Positions 8,402-16,347 of a stretch of 64,000 bases of DNA are shown here, one piece after another (within the stretch, counting starts at the first letter, position 1; every line of letters begins with the position of its first letter). Position numbers and translations under genes: made by a program. Location: contig JAEWVC010000019.1 of the NCBI GenBank assembly GCA_023459275.1, positions 1 through 64,000 of the forward strand, given 5' to 3'. The stretch comes from Bacillota bacterium (lineage in GTDB: Bacteria > Bacillota > Clostridia > Christensenellales > Aristaeellaceae). The notes under the pieces were generated by a model. That model was not told the DNA's origin. It was given only the letters and a program-made list of their open reading frames with translations, and searched no databases.

Positions 8402-9503
8402 TGTTTTTCAAAAGATCCATGACAAATACGCCTGGTCCATGGAGGCCGCGGCAGCGGCGGGGCTGATCCCCTACAAAAGCCAGGGTGCGGAATGGATCGG
8501 CCCGCCCTTTGAGGGCAACAGCTGGTGGACCAACGGCTTCTGGCCGGCGCTGATGTGGCAGCTCTACGCCGCCACAAAGGAGGAGCGCTTCCTCACGGAG
8601 GCAAGGCGGGTGCAGGAGCTGCTCAAAATGGAGCTTGTGCGCCACGATATGCTGCACCATGACGTGGGCTTTATGTTTTTACTGTCCCTGGGCGCGGATT
8701 TTCGGCTCACCGGGGACCGGGAAGCGCTGCGGCAAACGCTTATCGCTGCCGATGTGCTGGCCGGCAGGTACAATCCCGCCGGCTTCATCCGTGCCTGGAA
8801 CGGCGCGGGCCGGGAGGGCTGGGCCATTGTGGACTGCCTGATGAACCTGCCCTTATTGTACTTTGCCTGGGAGCAGACGGGGGACCCGCGCTACCTGAAC
8901 ATTGCCAAGTGCCACGCGGACACATCCATCCGGCATTTCCTCCGGGAAGACGGCTCCTGCAACCACATCGTGATCTTTGACCCCTATACGGGGCAGATGC
9001 TGGATTCCCCCGGCGGCCAGGGCTATGAAAAGGGCTCCTCCTGGTCCCGCGGCCAGGCATGGGCGCTGTACGGCTTCACCCTGAGCCGCCTGCATACCGG
9101 GGAGCCGCGGTACCTGGAGGCTGCCCAAAAGGTGGCCCGGTATTTTACCGCCAACATCCGGGAAGATGGGCTTACCGACTGCGATTTCCGCCAGCCCAAG
9201 GGTGAGGAGCGCATCGACAACATCGCCGCCGCCTGCGCCGCCTGTGGTCTGATGGAGCTGAACAGGCTCACAGGCGGGGAGGAAGGACAAGCGTACCAGG
9301 ATGCCGCCCTGCGCATGCTCAAGGCTCTAGCAAGCCTCTGCGCCGACTGGACGCAAACCAGCTTCGGCGTCCTGCAAAAGTGCACCGCCAGCTATCATGA
9401 CGATGGGGCGGGACGCCATGTGAACATCGTCTACGGCGATTACTTCTTCACCGAGGCCATAGCCAAGCTTGCCGGCACCGACCCCATGCTCTGGGGGAAG
9501 TAG
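8382..9503 (+). CDS. GH88 unsaturated glucuronyl hydrolase
   Basis: 373-residue cytoplasmic enzyme predicted to remove the 4,5-unsaturated uronic acid that a lyase leaves at the non-reducing end of oligosaccharides. GH88 hallmarks are visible: NSWWTNGFWPALMWQLY near the start, HHDVGFMFLLSLG with the first conserved Asp, IVDCLMNLPLLYFAW with the second (catalytic) Asp, and SSWSRGQAWALYGF. The ATG at 8382 lies inside the end of the DUF2264 gene, 9 bases after GGGAGG; longer upstream readings run in the wrong frame of DUF2264. It completes the lyase pathway encoded by this operon: import, beta-elimination, removal of the unsaturated sugar. GH105 is a related alternative, but the motif set fits GH88 better. 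Confidence 0.85.
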   Translation: MQSFASDVFQKIHDKYAWSMEAAAAAGLIPYKSQGAEWIGPPFEGNSWWTNGFWPALMWQLYAATKEERFLTEARRVQELLKMELVRHDMLHHDVGFMFLLSLGADFRLTGDREALRQTLIAADVLAGRYNPAGFIRAWNGAGREGWAIVDCLMNLPLLYFAWEQTGDPRYLNIAKCHADTSIRHFLREDGSCNHIVIFDPYTGQMLDSPGGQGYEKGSSWSRGQAWALYGFTLSRLHTGEPRYLEAAQKVARYFTANIREDGLTDCDFRQPKGEERIDNIAAACAACGLMELNRLTGGEEGQAYQDAALRMLKALASLCADWTQTSFGVLQKCTASYHDDGAGRHVNIVYGDYFFTEAIAKLAGTDPMLWGK

Positions 9504-9527
9504 CGGGGTTGGGGTAACGGGGAGATG

Positions 9528-9590
9528 GCGGGGTGGACGCTTTTTGAAAAAAGCGCCGCCCCGCACCCCACCCGAAAAACTTCATCTTTC
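9528..9590 (+). repeat. intergenic palindrome family, copy A
   Basis: G-rich arm, core GCTTTTTGAAAAAAGC, C-rich arm, then the tail CCGAAAAACTTCAT. It starts 24 bases after the GH88 stop. Forward orientation; copy B follows in the opposite orientation. Could act as terminator or mRNA 3' stabiliser of the lyase operon. Confidence 0.8.
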
Positions 9591-9654
9591 TTATATCAAG
9601 GGCACAAAAGCGGCAATAGCGGACATGATACGGAAACAGCTTATCCTTGTTCTG

Positions 9655-9718
9655 ACAATGAAAGTTTTTGAAGGATGGGTGCGGGAAGGGAACTTTTTGA
9701 AAAAAGTTCCCTTCCCGC
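9655..9718 (-). repeat. intergenic palindrome family, copy B (inverted)
   Basis: The palindrome at 9681-9718 is near-perfect (GCGGGAAGGGAACTTTTT pairing with AAAAAGTTCCCTTCCCGC). On the + strand the tail comes first (ATGAAAGTTTTTGAAGGATGG), so this copy is inverted relative to copy A and the two face tail to tail about 65 bases apart. The 9504-9821 gap holds only these repeats and the promoter of the next gene. Confidence 0.85.
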
Positions 9719-9751
9719 ATATTATCCACTGCCGTCGTCCGTCCCCTCCGT

Positions 9752-9780
9752 TTGCCATTCGGGCCGTGATCCGGTATAAT
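9752..9780 (+). promoter_or_regulatory. sigma-A promoter of the glycosylase-PHP pair
   Basis: TTGCCA (9752-9757), 17-bp spacer, perfect TATAAT (9775-9780), 41 bases upstream of the ATG. Confidence 0.7.
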
Positions 9781-9821
9781 GGAGCACGGTCTTTTTTACT
9801 GCTGATCCGCAAGGAGGTTCC

Positions 9822-10694
9822 ATGGGCATCCATCGCATAGCGTATTTTGATCCGGAGGCCATTGCATTAAGCGGGCAATGCTTCCGCATGCGGGTCACGG
9901 CGCCGGGGCGGGTGGAGGTGATCCACCTGGACAGGCGGGTGGAAATCGCCGCGCTTGGGGAAGAAACCTTTTTGTTTTCCTGCCCGGACGCGGAGTTCCA
10001 AGCGGTGTGGCAGCCCTATTTTGACCTGGAAACGGATTATGGCAAGTTTCTTGGCGCGGTAGACAAAAGCGACGCCTATCTTACGCGGGCGGCGGAGGCA
10101 GGCAAGGGCCTGCGGATCTTGCGGCAGGACCCGTTTGAAGTGCTTATCAGCTTCATCCTATCCCAGCGCAAGAGTATCCCCGCCATCCGGGACAGCGTGG
10201 AAAAGCTGTGCCGCCGCTTTGGGGAGCCCCTTCCCAAGTACGGGCCGGACGTCTTCGCCTTTCCGACGGCGCAGGCCCTGGCGGGAGCATCCATGGAGGA
10301 GCTTACCGCATGCTCTCTGGGGTATCGCGCGCCTTATGTAAGGGCCGCCGCCCTCTCCGCCGCCACAGGGCAAACCGACCTCGCGGCACTGTCCGGCCTT
10401 GATGACGAGGCGCTTTTGCAAAGCCTGCTGCGCTTGTACGGCGTAGGCGTCAAGGTGGCCCGGTGCGTGATGCTCTTTGGCTACCACCGGCTGTGCGCCG
10501 CGCCGGTGGACGTATGGATCGGGCGGGTCATCGACCAGGAGTACGGCGGCGTTTCCCCCTTTGCCCGGTATGCCGGGTTTTGCGGAGTGATCCAGCAATA
10601 TATGTTCTACCAAAGGATTACCGCCAAACGGCCGGAAAAGCCGGCAGCGGAAAAAATAAAACCGTCAGGAGCGATCCATGCAATACATCTATGA
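9822..10694 (+). CDS. 8-oxoguanine DNA glycosylase/AP lyase, OGG1 type
   Basis: 290-residue base-excision repair enzyme that removes oxidised guanine. The N-terminal OGG_N-like domain (residues 1 to about 100) precedes a helix-hairpin-helix-GPD domain: DPFEVLISFILSQRKSIPAIRDSVEKL, then the hairpin LYGVGVKVARCVMLFG with the candidate Schiff-base Lys, and PVDVWIGRVI with the conserved Asp. OGG1-type enzymes of this length occur in many Clostridia instead of MutM. ATG preceded by AAGGAGG. The last 17 bases overlap the PHP gene, so the two are coupled. Confidence 0.85.
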   Translation: MGIHRIAYFDPEAIALSGQCFRMRVTAPGRVEVIHLDRRVEIAALGEETFLFSCPDAEFQAVWQPYFDLETDYGKFLGAVDKSDAYLTRAAEAGKGLRILRQDPFEVLISFILSQRKSIPAIRDSVEKLCRRFGEPLPKYGPDVFAFPTAQALAGASMEELTACSLGYRAPYVRAAALSAATGQTDLAALSGLDDEALLQSLLRLYGVGVKVARCVMLFGYHRLCAAPVDVWIGRVIDQEYGGVSPFARYAGFCGVIQQYMFYQRITAKRPEKPAAEKIKPSGAIHAIHL

Positions 10695-11469
10695 AACCCA
10701 TTTGCACACCTCCCAAAGCAGTGCCTGCGGCCGGTCCCCGGGCAGCGAATATATCAAACGCTATCAGGATTTGGGCTATGCCGGCATCATCGTCACCGAT
10801 CATTTTTTCCGCGGCAATTGCGCCGTGATGCGCAGCCTCCCCTGGCGGGAACGCATCCACCGGTTTTGCAGCGGGTATGAAAACGCCAGAGAAGCTGGGG
10901 AAAAAGCGGATTTTCCGGTCTTTTTCGGCTGGGAAGAGAACTTTTCCGGCGATGAATACCTGGTTTATGGGCTGGACAAGCAATTTCTTTTGGACCACCC
11001 CGAGGCTGAAAGCTGGACCCGCCGGGAGCAGTACGAGGCGGTGCACCGGGCAGGCGGCTGCGTGGTGCAGGCCCATCCCTTCCGGGACCGGGACTATATC
11101 CCCATCATCCGCCTATCCCCCCGCCTTGTGGACGCGGTGGAGGGATATAATGCAGCCAACGATCCAGAGAATGACATCCTGGCCGTGCGCTATGCCCAAA
11201 GGCTGGGGCTGCCCATCACCGCAGGCTCCGATATCCACCATGTCGATCACTGGCCTGACGGGCGGATGATGGGCGTGGTCTTCGACAAACCCCTTCAATC
11301 CATCCATGACTATGTGGACGCCATCAAAAACAAGCGGCCCTTCGGCGTCAAAGCGCCCAAGGGCCGGGGAGCATGGCGGGAGGATATCAGAATCTGCCTG
11401 CCGGTTGCGATCCTTGATGAGAACGGGCAGAGCACCGGCGGGGATGCCATGAAGCTGTTGGGGAAATAA
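10678..11469 (+). CDS. PHP domain hydrolase
   Basis: 263-residue metal-dependent phosphoesterase-like protein. The first PHP motif is YETHLHTSQSSACG at the N-terminus, the second ITDHF-like element reads IIVTDHFFRG, FFGWEENFSGDEYLVYGLD supplies further ligands, and the last His cluster is GSDIHHVDH. Its substrate is unknown; the family includes histidinol phosphatase, nucleotide and RNA 3' phosphatases. Translationally coupled to the DNA glycosylase, which suggests but does not prove a role in nucleic-acid metabolism. Convergent with the next gene, stop codons 3 bases apart. Confidence 0.8.
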   Translation: MQYIYETHLHTSQSSACGRSPGSEYIKRYQDLGYAGIIVTDHFFRGNCAVMRSLPWRERIHRFCSGYENAREAGEKADFPVFFGWEENFSGDEYLVYGLDKQFLLDHPEAESWTRREQYEAVHRAGGCVVQAHPFRDRDYIPIIRLSPRLVDAVEGYNAANDPENDILAVRYAQRLGLPITAGSDIHHVDHWPDGRMMGVVFDKPLQSIHDYVDAIKNKRPFGVKAPKGRGAWREDIRICLPVAILDENGQSTGGDAMKLLGK

Positions 11470-11472
11470 CAC

Positions 11473-12105
11473 CTACAGCGCCTGCCGGATCTCCTCCAGC
11501 CGGGCAAGCGCCCGGACATCTTCCGGAAAACAGTCGTTCAGCTCAATTTCTGCGTGCGTTTCTTTTGCGCGGATCACCAGGCGCACGTCCCCGGGCCAGG
11601 CTTTCAGGAGCGGTTCCAGGCGAAAAAGAGCCGCACCCGCGCCCTGCTTCTGATCTGCGAAGGCCACAAAGCCCCGGCCATCCGGGGCTTTCAGGCAGGC
11701 GTAGGCTCCGGTGGCGGGCACGCCGTACAGGCGGCGCAGGGGGGCCAGCATATGCTCCGCCGAAGGCCCGGAAAGGGCAGCCATTCCCCCCACGTTTGGG
11801 ACGCTGCCCAGCACAAAAGGTTCCCCGCCTAAGGCCCTTTGGCAGGTGAGCAGCGTATGCCTATGCCAGCGGTCCTCGTTGGAACGGGATTCCCTCGCGG
11901 CATCCAGGGTAAAACCCGGCCCCTTAATCAACAGTGCTTCCTTCAGCGGTCCTCTTTCATGGCTCAGGTCGTAACCCTTGCTTTGGCAATAATCCGCAAG
12001 GGCTGCGTCCCTTTTTTTTCTTCTGTCCGCAGACACAAAAAAGACGATCACGGCAGCAAGGCACGCAAGGAGTACAACCAGCAGGGAAACGGCAAGGTCA
12101 GACAT
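11473..12105 (-). CDS. membrane-anchored hypothetical protein
   Basis: 210 residues. One N-terminal transmembrane helix (LAVSLLVVLLACLAAVIVFFV) is followed by a basic stop-transfer stretch (SADRRKKRD) and a soluble cytoplasmic domain of about 180 residues without a motif I recognise. ATG preceded by AGGAGG. It is the third gene after xylulokinase and alpha-galactosidase on the same strand, 26 bases behind the latter, but its composition does not suggest a sugar enzyme. Confidence 0.6.
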   Translation of the reverse strand: MSDLAVSLLVVLLACLAAVIVFFVSADRRKKRDAALADYCQSKGYDLSHERGPLKEALLIKGPGFTLDAARESRSNEDRWHRHTLLTCQRALGGEPFVLGSVPNVGGMAALSGPSAEHMLAPLRRLYGVPATGAYACLKAPDGRGFVAFADQKQGAGAALFRLEPLLKAWPGDVRLVIRAKETHAEIELNDCFPEDVRALARLEEIRQAL

Positions 12106-12131
12106 GGCGGCCTCCTATTTCAAAAAATTTT

Positions 12132-13424
12132 TCATTGCTTCTCATACGCCCTGTAAAGCGCCGCACCGTGGGGCGGAAGTTCCGCGGCAATCCTGCCGTG
12201 AGTTGCATAAATCTCCTGATGCTGCCACAGATCGCGGATTTTTGCCGGGGAAAAGCCACAAACATCCGCGCCGCAGGAAACCTCGGCCTGTTTGTCCGAC
12301 AGGTTGAACAGCGCGACATACGCGCTGCCGTCCGCGTCCTTGCTCGTCCATACAGCGTGCTCGCCGTCCCTGATAAGTTGGCACGCGCCGGAGGAATGCT
12401 TCAGCAGCCGCAGCACCTCTTTGTTGGTCAGCAGGGAGAGGGTCCAGGCGTCGCTGTCCCGCAGTTCCCCGCCCATCATCAGAGGGGAGCGGAACATGCA
12501 CCAGAGCGTCATCATGGTGACCTGCTCCTCCCTGGTAAAATTCGTCTGCCTTCCCCGGCCCCAGCCCATACCGATATGGCCCAGGGGCAGCATATCGCAA
12601 TCCGGCCAGCAACCGGGGCCTACATGGCGCTGCCACACCTCGCACCGCTCGAACATGGCTTTGAGCAAATCCCACCTGTCCCAGAAATCATCTGTAATGC
12701 GCCACATGTTGGCGTATTTGCCAAGATGCCAGGCCTTTTCGATCACCGCCGGACCGGGGGAAAGGCTTAACACCATGGGCCTGCCGCCGCTTTCGATGGC
12801 TTTGGCGATGAGCTCGATCTCCTTTTCCGCGGAATAGGGCGCGTGGGGGTACATGTTGGTATTGCAGATGTCGTCCACCTTCACGTAATCCACGCCCCAG
12901 GAGGCATAGAGCGAGAAAATGGAATCATAGTACGCCTGAGAGGCCGGATGTTTGGGATCCAGGCCGTACATATCGCCGTTCCACTTGCAGATGGAATAGG
13001 GCAGCGCGGCCTGGTCCGCCGTGGCCTCCGTGCCAAGGATGGGCAGGCGGGCATGCACCGCCTGGCGCGGGATGCCCCGCATGATGTGGATGCCGAACTT
13101 GAGCCCCAGCGCGTGGATCTTTTCGGCGATAGGGGCAAATCCGCGCCCGCCCGCGGCGGAGGGGAAGCGGTTTTCCGCGGGAAGCTGGCGGCCATAACCG
13201 TCCAAGGTGAGGGGCGCGAAAGGGATATACTCCCTGTCCGTGGTCCCGGCGGCCGGCTCCGACCACTGGATATCGCAGACAATGTACTCCCAGCCGTATG
13301 TATGCAGATGCTTTGCCATGTATTCCGCATTGCCAAGAAGCTGCGCTTCCGTCACCGTGGCGGCATAGCAGTCCCAGCTGTTCCAGCCCATGGGCGGCGT
13401 GGGCGCCGCAAGATTCTTGTCCAT
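12132..13424 (-). CDS. GH27 alpha-galactosidase family protein
   Basis: 430-residue retaining glycosidase. The N-terminus PTPPMGWNSWDCYAATVTE is the GH27 signature; YVKVDDICNTN carries the predicted nucleophile Asp and MWRITDDFWDRWD the acid/base Asp. The C-terminal 90 residues form the antiparallel beta domain. No signal peptide, so it acts on imported galactosides or related alpha-linked sugars (beta-L-arabinopyranosides are also known GH27 substrates). ATG at 13424 begins just before the conserved motif; upstream in-frame sequence would read through a repeat element. In an operon with xylulokinase. Confidence 0.88.
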   Translation of the reverse strand: MDKNLAAPTPPMGWNSWDCYAATVTEAQLLGNAEYMAKHLHTYGWEYIVCDIQWSEPAAGTTDREYIPFAPLTLDGYGRQLPAENRFPSAAGGRGFAPIAEKIHALGLKFGIHIMRGIPRQAVHARLPILGTEATADQAALPYSICKWNGDMYGLDPKHPASQAYYDSIFSLYASWGVDYVKVDDICNTNMYPHAPYSAEKEIELIAKAIESGGRPMVLSLSPGPAVIEKAWHLGKYANMWRITDDFWDRWDLLKAMFERCEVWQRHVGPGCWPDCDMLPLGHIGMGWGRGRQTNFTREEQVTMMTLWCMFRSPLMMGGELRDSDAWTLSLLTNKEVLRLLKHSSGACQLIRDGEHAVWTSKDADGSAYVALFNLSDKQAEVSCGADVCGFSPAKIRDLWQHQEIYATHGRIAAELPPHGAALYRAYEKQ

Positions 13425-13470
13425 CCGCGTCCCCCCCTCAATCCTGCCGGCAGCCGCGGCAGATAGATAC

Positions 13471-13537
13471 GAAAAAATGAAGTTTTTAGGGATAGAGGCC
13501 GGGGAAGGGGACTTTTTCAAAAATCCCCTTCCCCGGC
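13471..13537 (-). repeat. intergenic palindrome family, copy C, overlapping the xylulokinase 3' end
   Basis: Palindrome at 13498-13537 (GCCGGGGAAGGGGACTTTTT pairing with AAAAATCCCCTTCCCCGGC). The tail AATGAAGTTTTTAGGGAT lies to its left, so the copy reads on the reverse strand. The stop codon of the xylulokinase gene lies inside the palindrome. Located between xylulokinase and GH27. Confidence 0.85.
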
Positions 13538-15082
13538 AATCCGCACACTTCCCATGGCCGCACCCTTGTCGAAAATAGGCTTCATGGCCCCGTACATCAT
13601 GGCGTACAGCGCGAAGCCATCCCGGTATGCCGCCTGGTTTTGAAGGACGGGCAGGGTTTCGGTTTCCACCCTCAAAAAAGAAGCGGCCTCCTCAAGGCTT
13701 GCCCACAGACCGGCGCCCACGCCGGCCACCATGGCCGCGCCCAGCGCGCCGCCCTCCCCGGAGGCAGAAAGGGTATACACCGGCAAATCCAGCACATCGG
13801 CGATGATCTGCCGCCACAGGGGCGAGGCGGAGCCGCCCCCGGAAACGATCACGCGGTCCGCGGGCATAAAGGAAGCCAGGATGTCCGCCACCTGCCTGAA
13901 GGCATAGGTCACGCCCTCCAGCACGGCGCGGGTAATATCCCCCCGCGTGGTGCCCAGGGCCAGGCCGTAGAACATGCCCCGGGCGTTGGGATCGGGGTAG
14001 GGACAGCGCTCCCCGGCCAGGTATGGCACGAAGATCACGCCGTTGGCGCCCGGCGGCGAGGCTTCGGCGCGGGCTCCCATGAGTTCATACACGTTCCTGC
14101 CGGTTTTTAAGGCCTGCGCGGTATCCTGCTCGCACAAGGCGTCCCTGTACCAACGGTAGGCGCCCCCGGCAGTCAGGTTGCATCCGAAGGCATGATACCG
14201 GCCCGGCTCGTTATTGCAGAACATCTGCAGCTTTCCGCCGGGATTATCGTAAAATTTATCCAGGCCCATGGATACATTCCCGGCGGTGCCGATGACCACG
14301 CCCATGACCCCTGGGGATGTGAGCCCCGAACCGCCGGACTGGATCACGGCGTCACCGCCGCCCATGAACACAGGCAAGCCTTCCGGCAGGCCCGTTTCCC
14401 CCGCCGCTGCCGCAGTCACATGCCCGGCCAGCGCGGTGGACTCATAACACGGGGGGAAGATGTCCATAGGCAGGCCGGCGATATGGATCAGCTCCCCGGA
14501 CCAGGCGCGGTGCTTTGTATCAAAAAAGCCGGTGCCGGAGGCCTCGCTCACGTCCATGGCGATTTCCCCGCAGATGCGCATGCGGATGTAATCCTTGGGG
14601 CACAGGAAGACGCGCATCCTAAAAAAGTTCTCCGGCTCTTCTTTCCGGAGCCACAGAAGCTTCCCGCCGGTATAGCCGGAGAGCATATCATTATTGGTGT
14701 ATTTCAAAAGGCCGGAAAGCCCGCCTGCTTTGCTTTTCAGCCAATCGCACTGGGGCTGGCTACGCTGGTCGCACCACAAAAACGCAGGCCGGATCACCTG
14801 CCGTTCCTTGTCAAGAGCCACCAGCCCGTGCATCTGCCCGTAAAAGGAAACGCCCGCAAGGCTGTTCCCCGGGACTTTGGAAGCATGCAGGATCTCCCGC
14901 AGCCCTGCCTTCACCGCCTCCCACCAGTCCAGTGGATGCTGCTCGGCCCAGCCGGGTTTGGGCGTATAAAGGGGGTACTCCTTGGCGGCGGAGGCGGCGA
15001 CGTTTCCTTCCGTGTCCATCAGGATGCATTTGGCGCCGGAGGTGCCGATATCAACGCCGATAAGAAAATGCTCTTTCCTCAT
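13517..15082 (-). CDS. xylB: xylulokinase, FGGY carbohydrate kinase
   Basis: 521-residue ATP-dependent sugar kinase. The FGGY N-terminal phosphate loop reads LIGVDIGTSGAKCILMD; QMHGLV is the xylulokinase substrate motif; FLWCDQRSQPQC, FMGGGDAVIQSGGSG (catalytic Asp) and VIVSGGGSASPLWRQIIADVLDLPV are all family-typical. It phosphorylates D-xylulose or a similar ketopentose such as D-ribulose. The ATG at 15082 follows GGGAG; an upstream ATG at 15115 is less well placed. The C-terminal residues AGEGDF and the stop are encoded by the palindromic repeat, i.e. the natural C-terminus has been replaced or extended. Because the window also encodes a D-arabinose/L-fucose isomerase without its own kinase, this kinase could serve that route. 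Confidence 0.85.
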   Translation of the reverse strand: MRKEHFLIGVDIGTSGAKCILMDTEGNVAASAAKEYPLYTPKPGWAEQHPLDWWEAVKAGLREILHASKVPGNSLAGVSFYGQMHGLVALDKERQVIRPAFLWCDQRSQPQCDWLKSKAGGLSGLLKYTNNDMLSGYTGGKLLWLRKEEPENFFRMRVFLCPKDYIRMRICGEIAMDVSEASGTGFFDTKHRAWSGELIHIAGLPMDIFPPCYESTALAGHVTAAAAGETGLPEGLPVFMGGGDAVIQSGGSGLTSPGVMGVVIGTAGNVSMGLDKFYDNPGGKLQMFCNNEPGRYHAFGCNLTAGGAYRWYRDALCEQDTAQALKTGRNVYELMGARAEASPPGANGVIFVPYLAGERCPYPDPNARGMFYGLALGTTRGDITRAVLEGVTYAFRQVADILASFMPADRVIVSGGGSASPLWRQIIADVLDLPVYTLSASGEGGALGAAMVAGVGAGLWASLEEAASFLRVETETLPVLQNQAAYRDGFALYAMMYGAMKPIFDKGAAMGSVRIAGEGDF

Positions 15083-15167
15083 GCCTATGCTCCCATGTCC
15101 ATATAGTTTGGACAATGCTGCTGTAATTTTCGCTCTTTGCGCGGCTCCGGCCCGCGTGTCTTACCAC

Positions 15168-15196
15168 AAGATAACAAAATTCCCCCATGCTGTCAA
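15168..15196 (-). promoter_or_regulatory. promoter of the xylulokinase-GH27 operon
   Basis: On the reverse strand TTGACA (15191-15196), 17-bp spacer, TATCTT (15168-15173). About 85 bases upstream of the ATG. Confidence 0.65.
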
Positions 15197-15243
15197 GCAC
15201 GGGGAAACAGGATTTCCTTATAAGGGGCGGCTTCGTTTTCCGC

Positions 15244-16179
15244 TTAATTGTTCCAATCAACATCAATACAGGAAAAAGGAACAAACCCGCGGATCTCTCC
15301 CTCCCCGGTATTGACATCCACATACGCCCAGCCGTTGGTTTCCGCCAGATAAATCACGTGTGTCCCAATGGAGAGGTAAGCCAGGGAACGCCTTTCCTCA
15401 AAGGGGTCATCGGTAATGCTGCAGCCGGTGGTCACCACATAATCACTGTCCTCAAACGTAAGTTCAGGCGCATACACCGCCTGCCCAAGGCTCTGCCGGC
15501 TGACGTATCCCACCCGCTTGCCGTTGCCGTTCACGGTCACATCATACATCACCAGCAGCCAGTCTCCATCCCATCCGCAAACATACACAGCCTCGCTGGT
15601 GGTGCAATACGCATGCCCGTTGGCGCCGCCGCGAAAATACCAGTCCCCCGGGCCGGTGTACACAGGCAAATTGATGCCTTTCTGGGTAAAGCTGCACAGC
15701 GTAAAGGACAGGCCCGTCTGAACGGGGGGAACGGTGATCCGGGGCGGATTGTAGGGACCCTGCGTCCCGGCCGGACGCCCGCCTCTTTTCCTGATAGCTT
15801 CTTCAATGGACATGCCGCCGGGGTTTGTGGTGCCAAGCTCCTTCATACGGTTCCGGACGGTTTTCACCAGCCGTTCATTGGTCCATTCCAGGTTGGTGCG
15901 CACATCGGCATAGGTGAAGGAAGGGTTTTCGCAATACCAGTCCTGCTGGGTGAAGTAAGGGTAGTATTTCCCGTCCCGTTTGAAAGGCATGCCGTAGCGG
16001 GCAAAGAACTCGTTGAGCACGTAGCCCAGCGCGTCATAATCCCACTCCCATAGTTCTTCCTCCGTCAATAGACGGGTATCGCTGTCGGGAATCAGATAGA
16101 AGTCGTACGCCAGTGCGCTTTGCGCGGCAAGGAGCAGCGCAAGCAGTATGGAAAGCAGCGGAATAACCCTTCTTTTCAT
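15244..16179 (-). CDS. secreted YARHG/SH3-type domain protein
   Basis: 311 residues. Signal peptide MKRRVIPLLSILLALLLAAQSALA. The N-terminal mature part contains a YARHG domain: LTEEELWEWDYDALGYVLN, then EFFARYGMPFKRDGKYYPYF with the QQDWYCENP ending. The rest carries two SH3-like segments (LPVYTGPGDWYFRGGANG...VYVCGWDGDWLLVMYDV and the C-terminal YLAETNGWAYVDVNTGEGEIRGFVPFSCID). Such proteins are cell-surface or wall-associated in Clostridia; function unknown. ATG after GGGAGGAAG. Divergent from the MoxR operon. Confidence 0.75.
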   Translation of the reverse strand: MKRRVIPLLSILLALLLAAQSALAYDFYLIPDSDTRLLTEEELWEWDYDALGYVLNEFFARYGMPFKRDGKYYPYFTQQDWYCENPSFTYADVRTNLEWTNERLVKTVRNRMKELGTTNPGGMSIEEAIRKRGGRPAGTQGPYNPPRITVPPVQTGLSFTLCSFTQKGINLPVYTGPGDWYFRGGANGHAYCTTSEAVYVCGWDGDWLLVMYDVTVNGNGKRVGYVSRQSLGQAVYAPELTFEDSDYVVTTGCSITDDPFEERRSLAYLSIGTHVIYLAETNGWAYVDVNTGEGEIRGFVPFSCIDVDWNN

Positions 16180-16283
16180 GATTCTTCCTCCCGAACATTT
16201 TGTTACCAATGTAACGCGGATTGGTTCTTTTTTCCTGCACTTCCTGGAATTTTTCCGGAATGCCGCCACCCGCCCGTATCGTA

Positions 16284-16292
16284 TGGTATAAT
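16284..16292 (+). promoter_or_regulatory. extended -10 promoter of the MoxR operon
   Basis: TGGTATAAT is a perfect extended -10 element with no recognisable -35. It overlaps the first in-frame ATG (16291) of the MoxR reading frame, which therefore cannot be the translation start. Confidence 0.7.
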
Positions 16293-16347
16293 GAAGGCCA
16301 TAGAAAACGAGAGACAGGTGAGGGTGTTGCGCGCACAGGAGGCTGCT

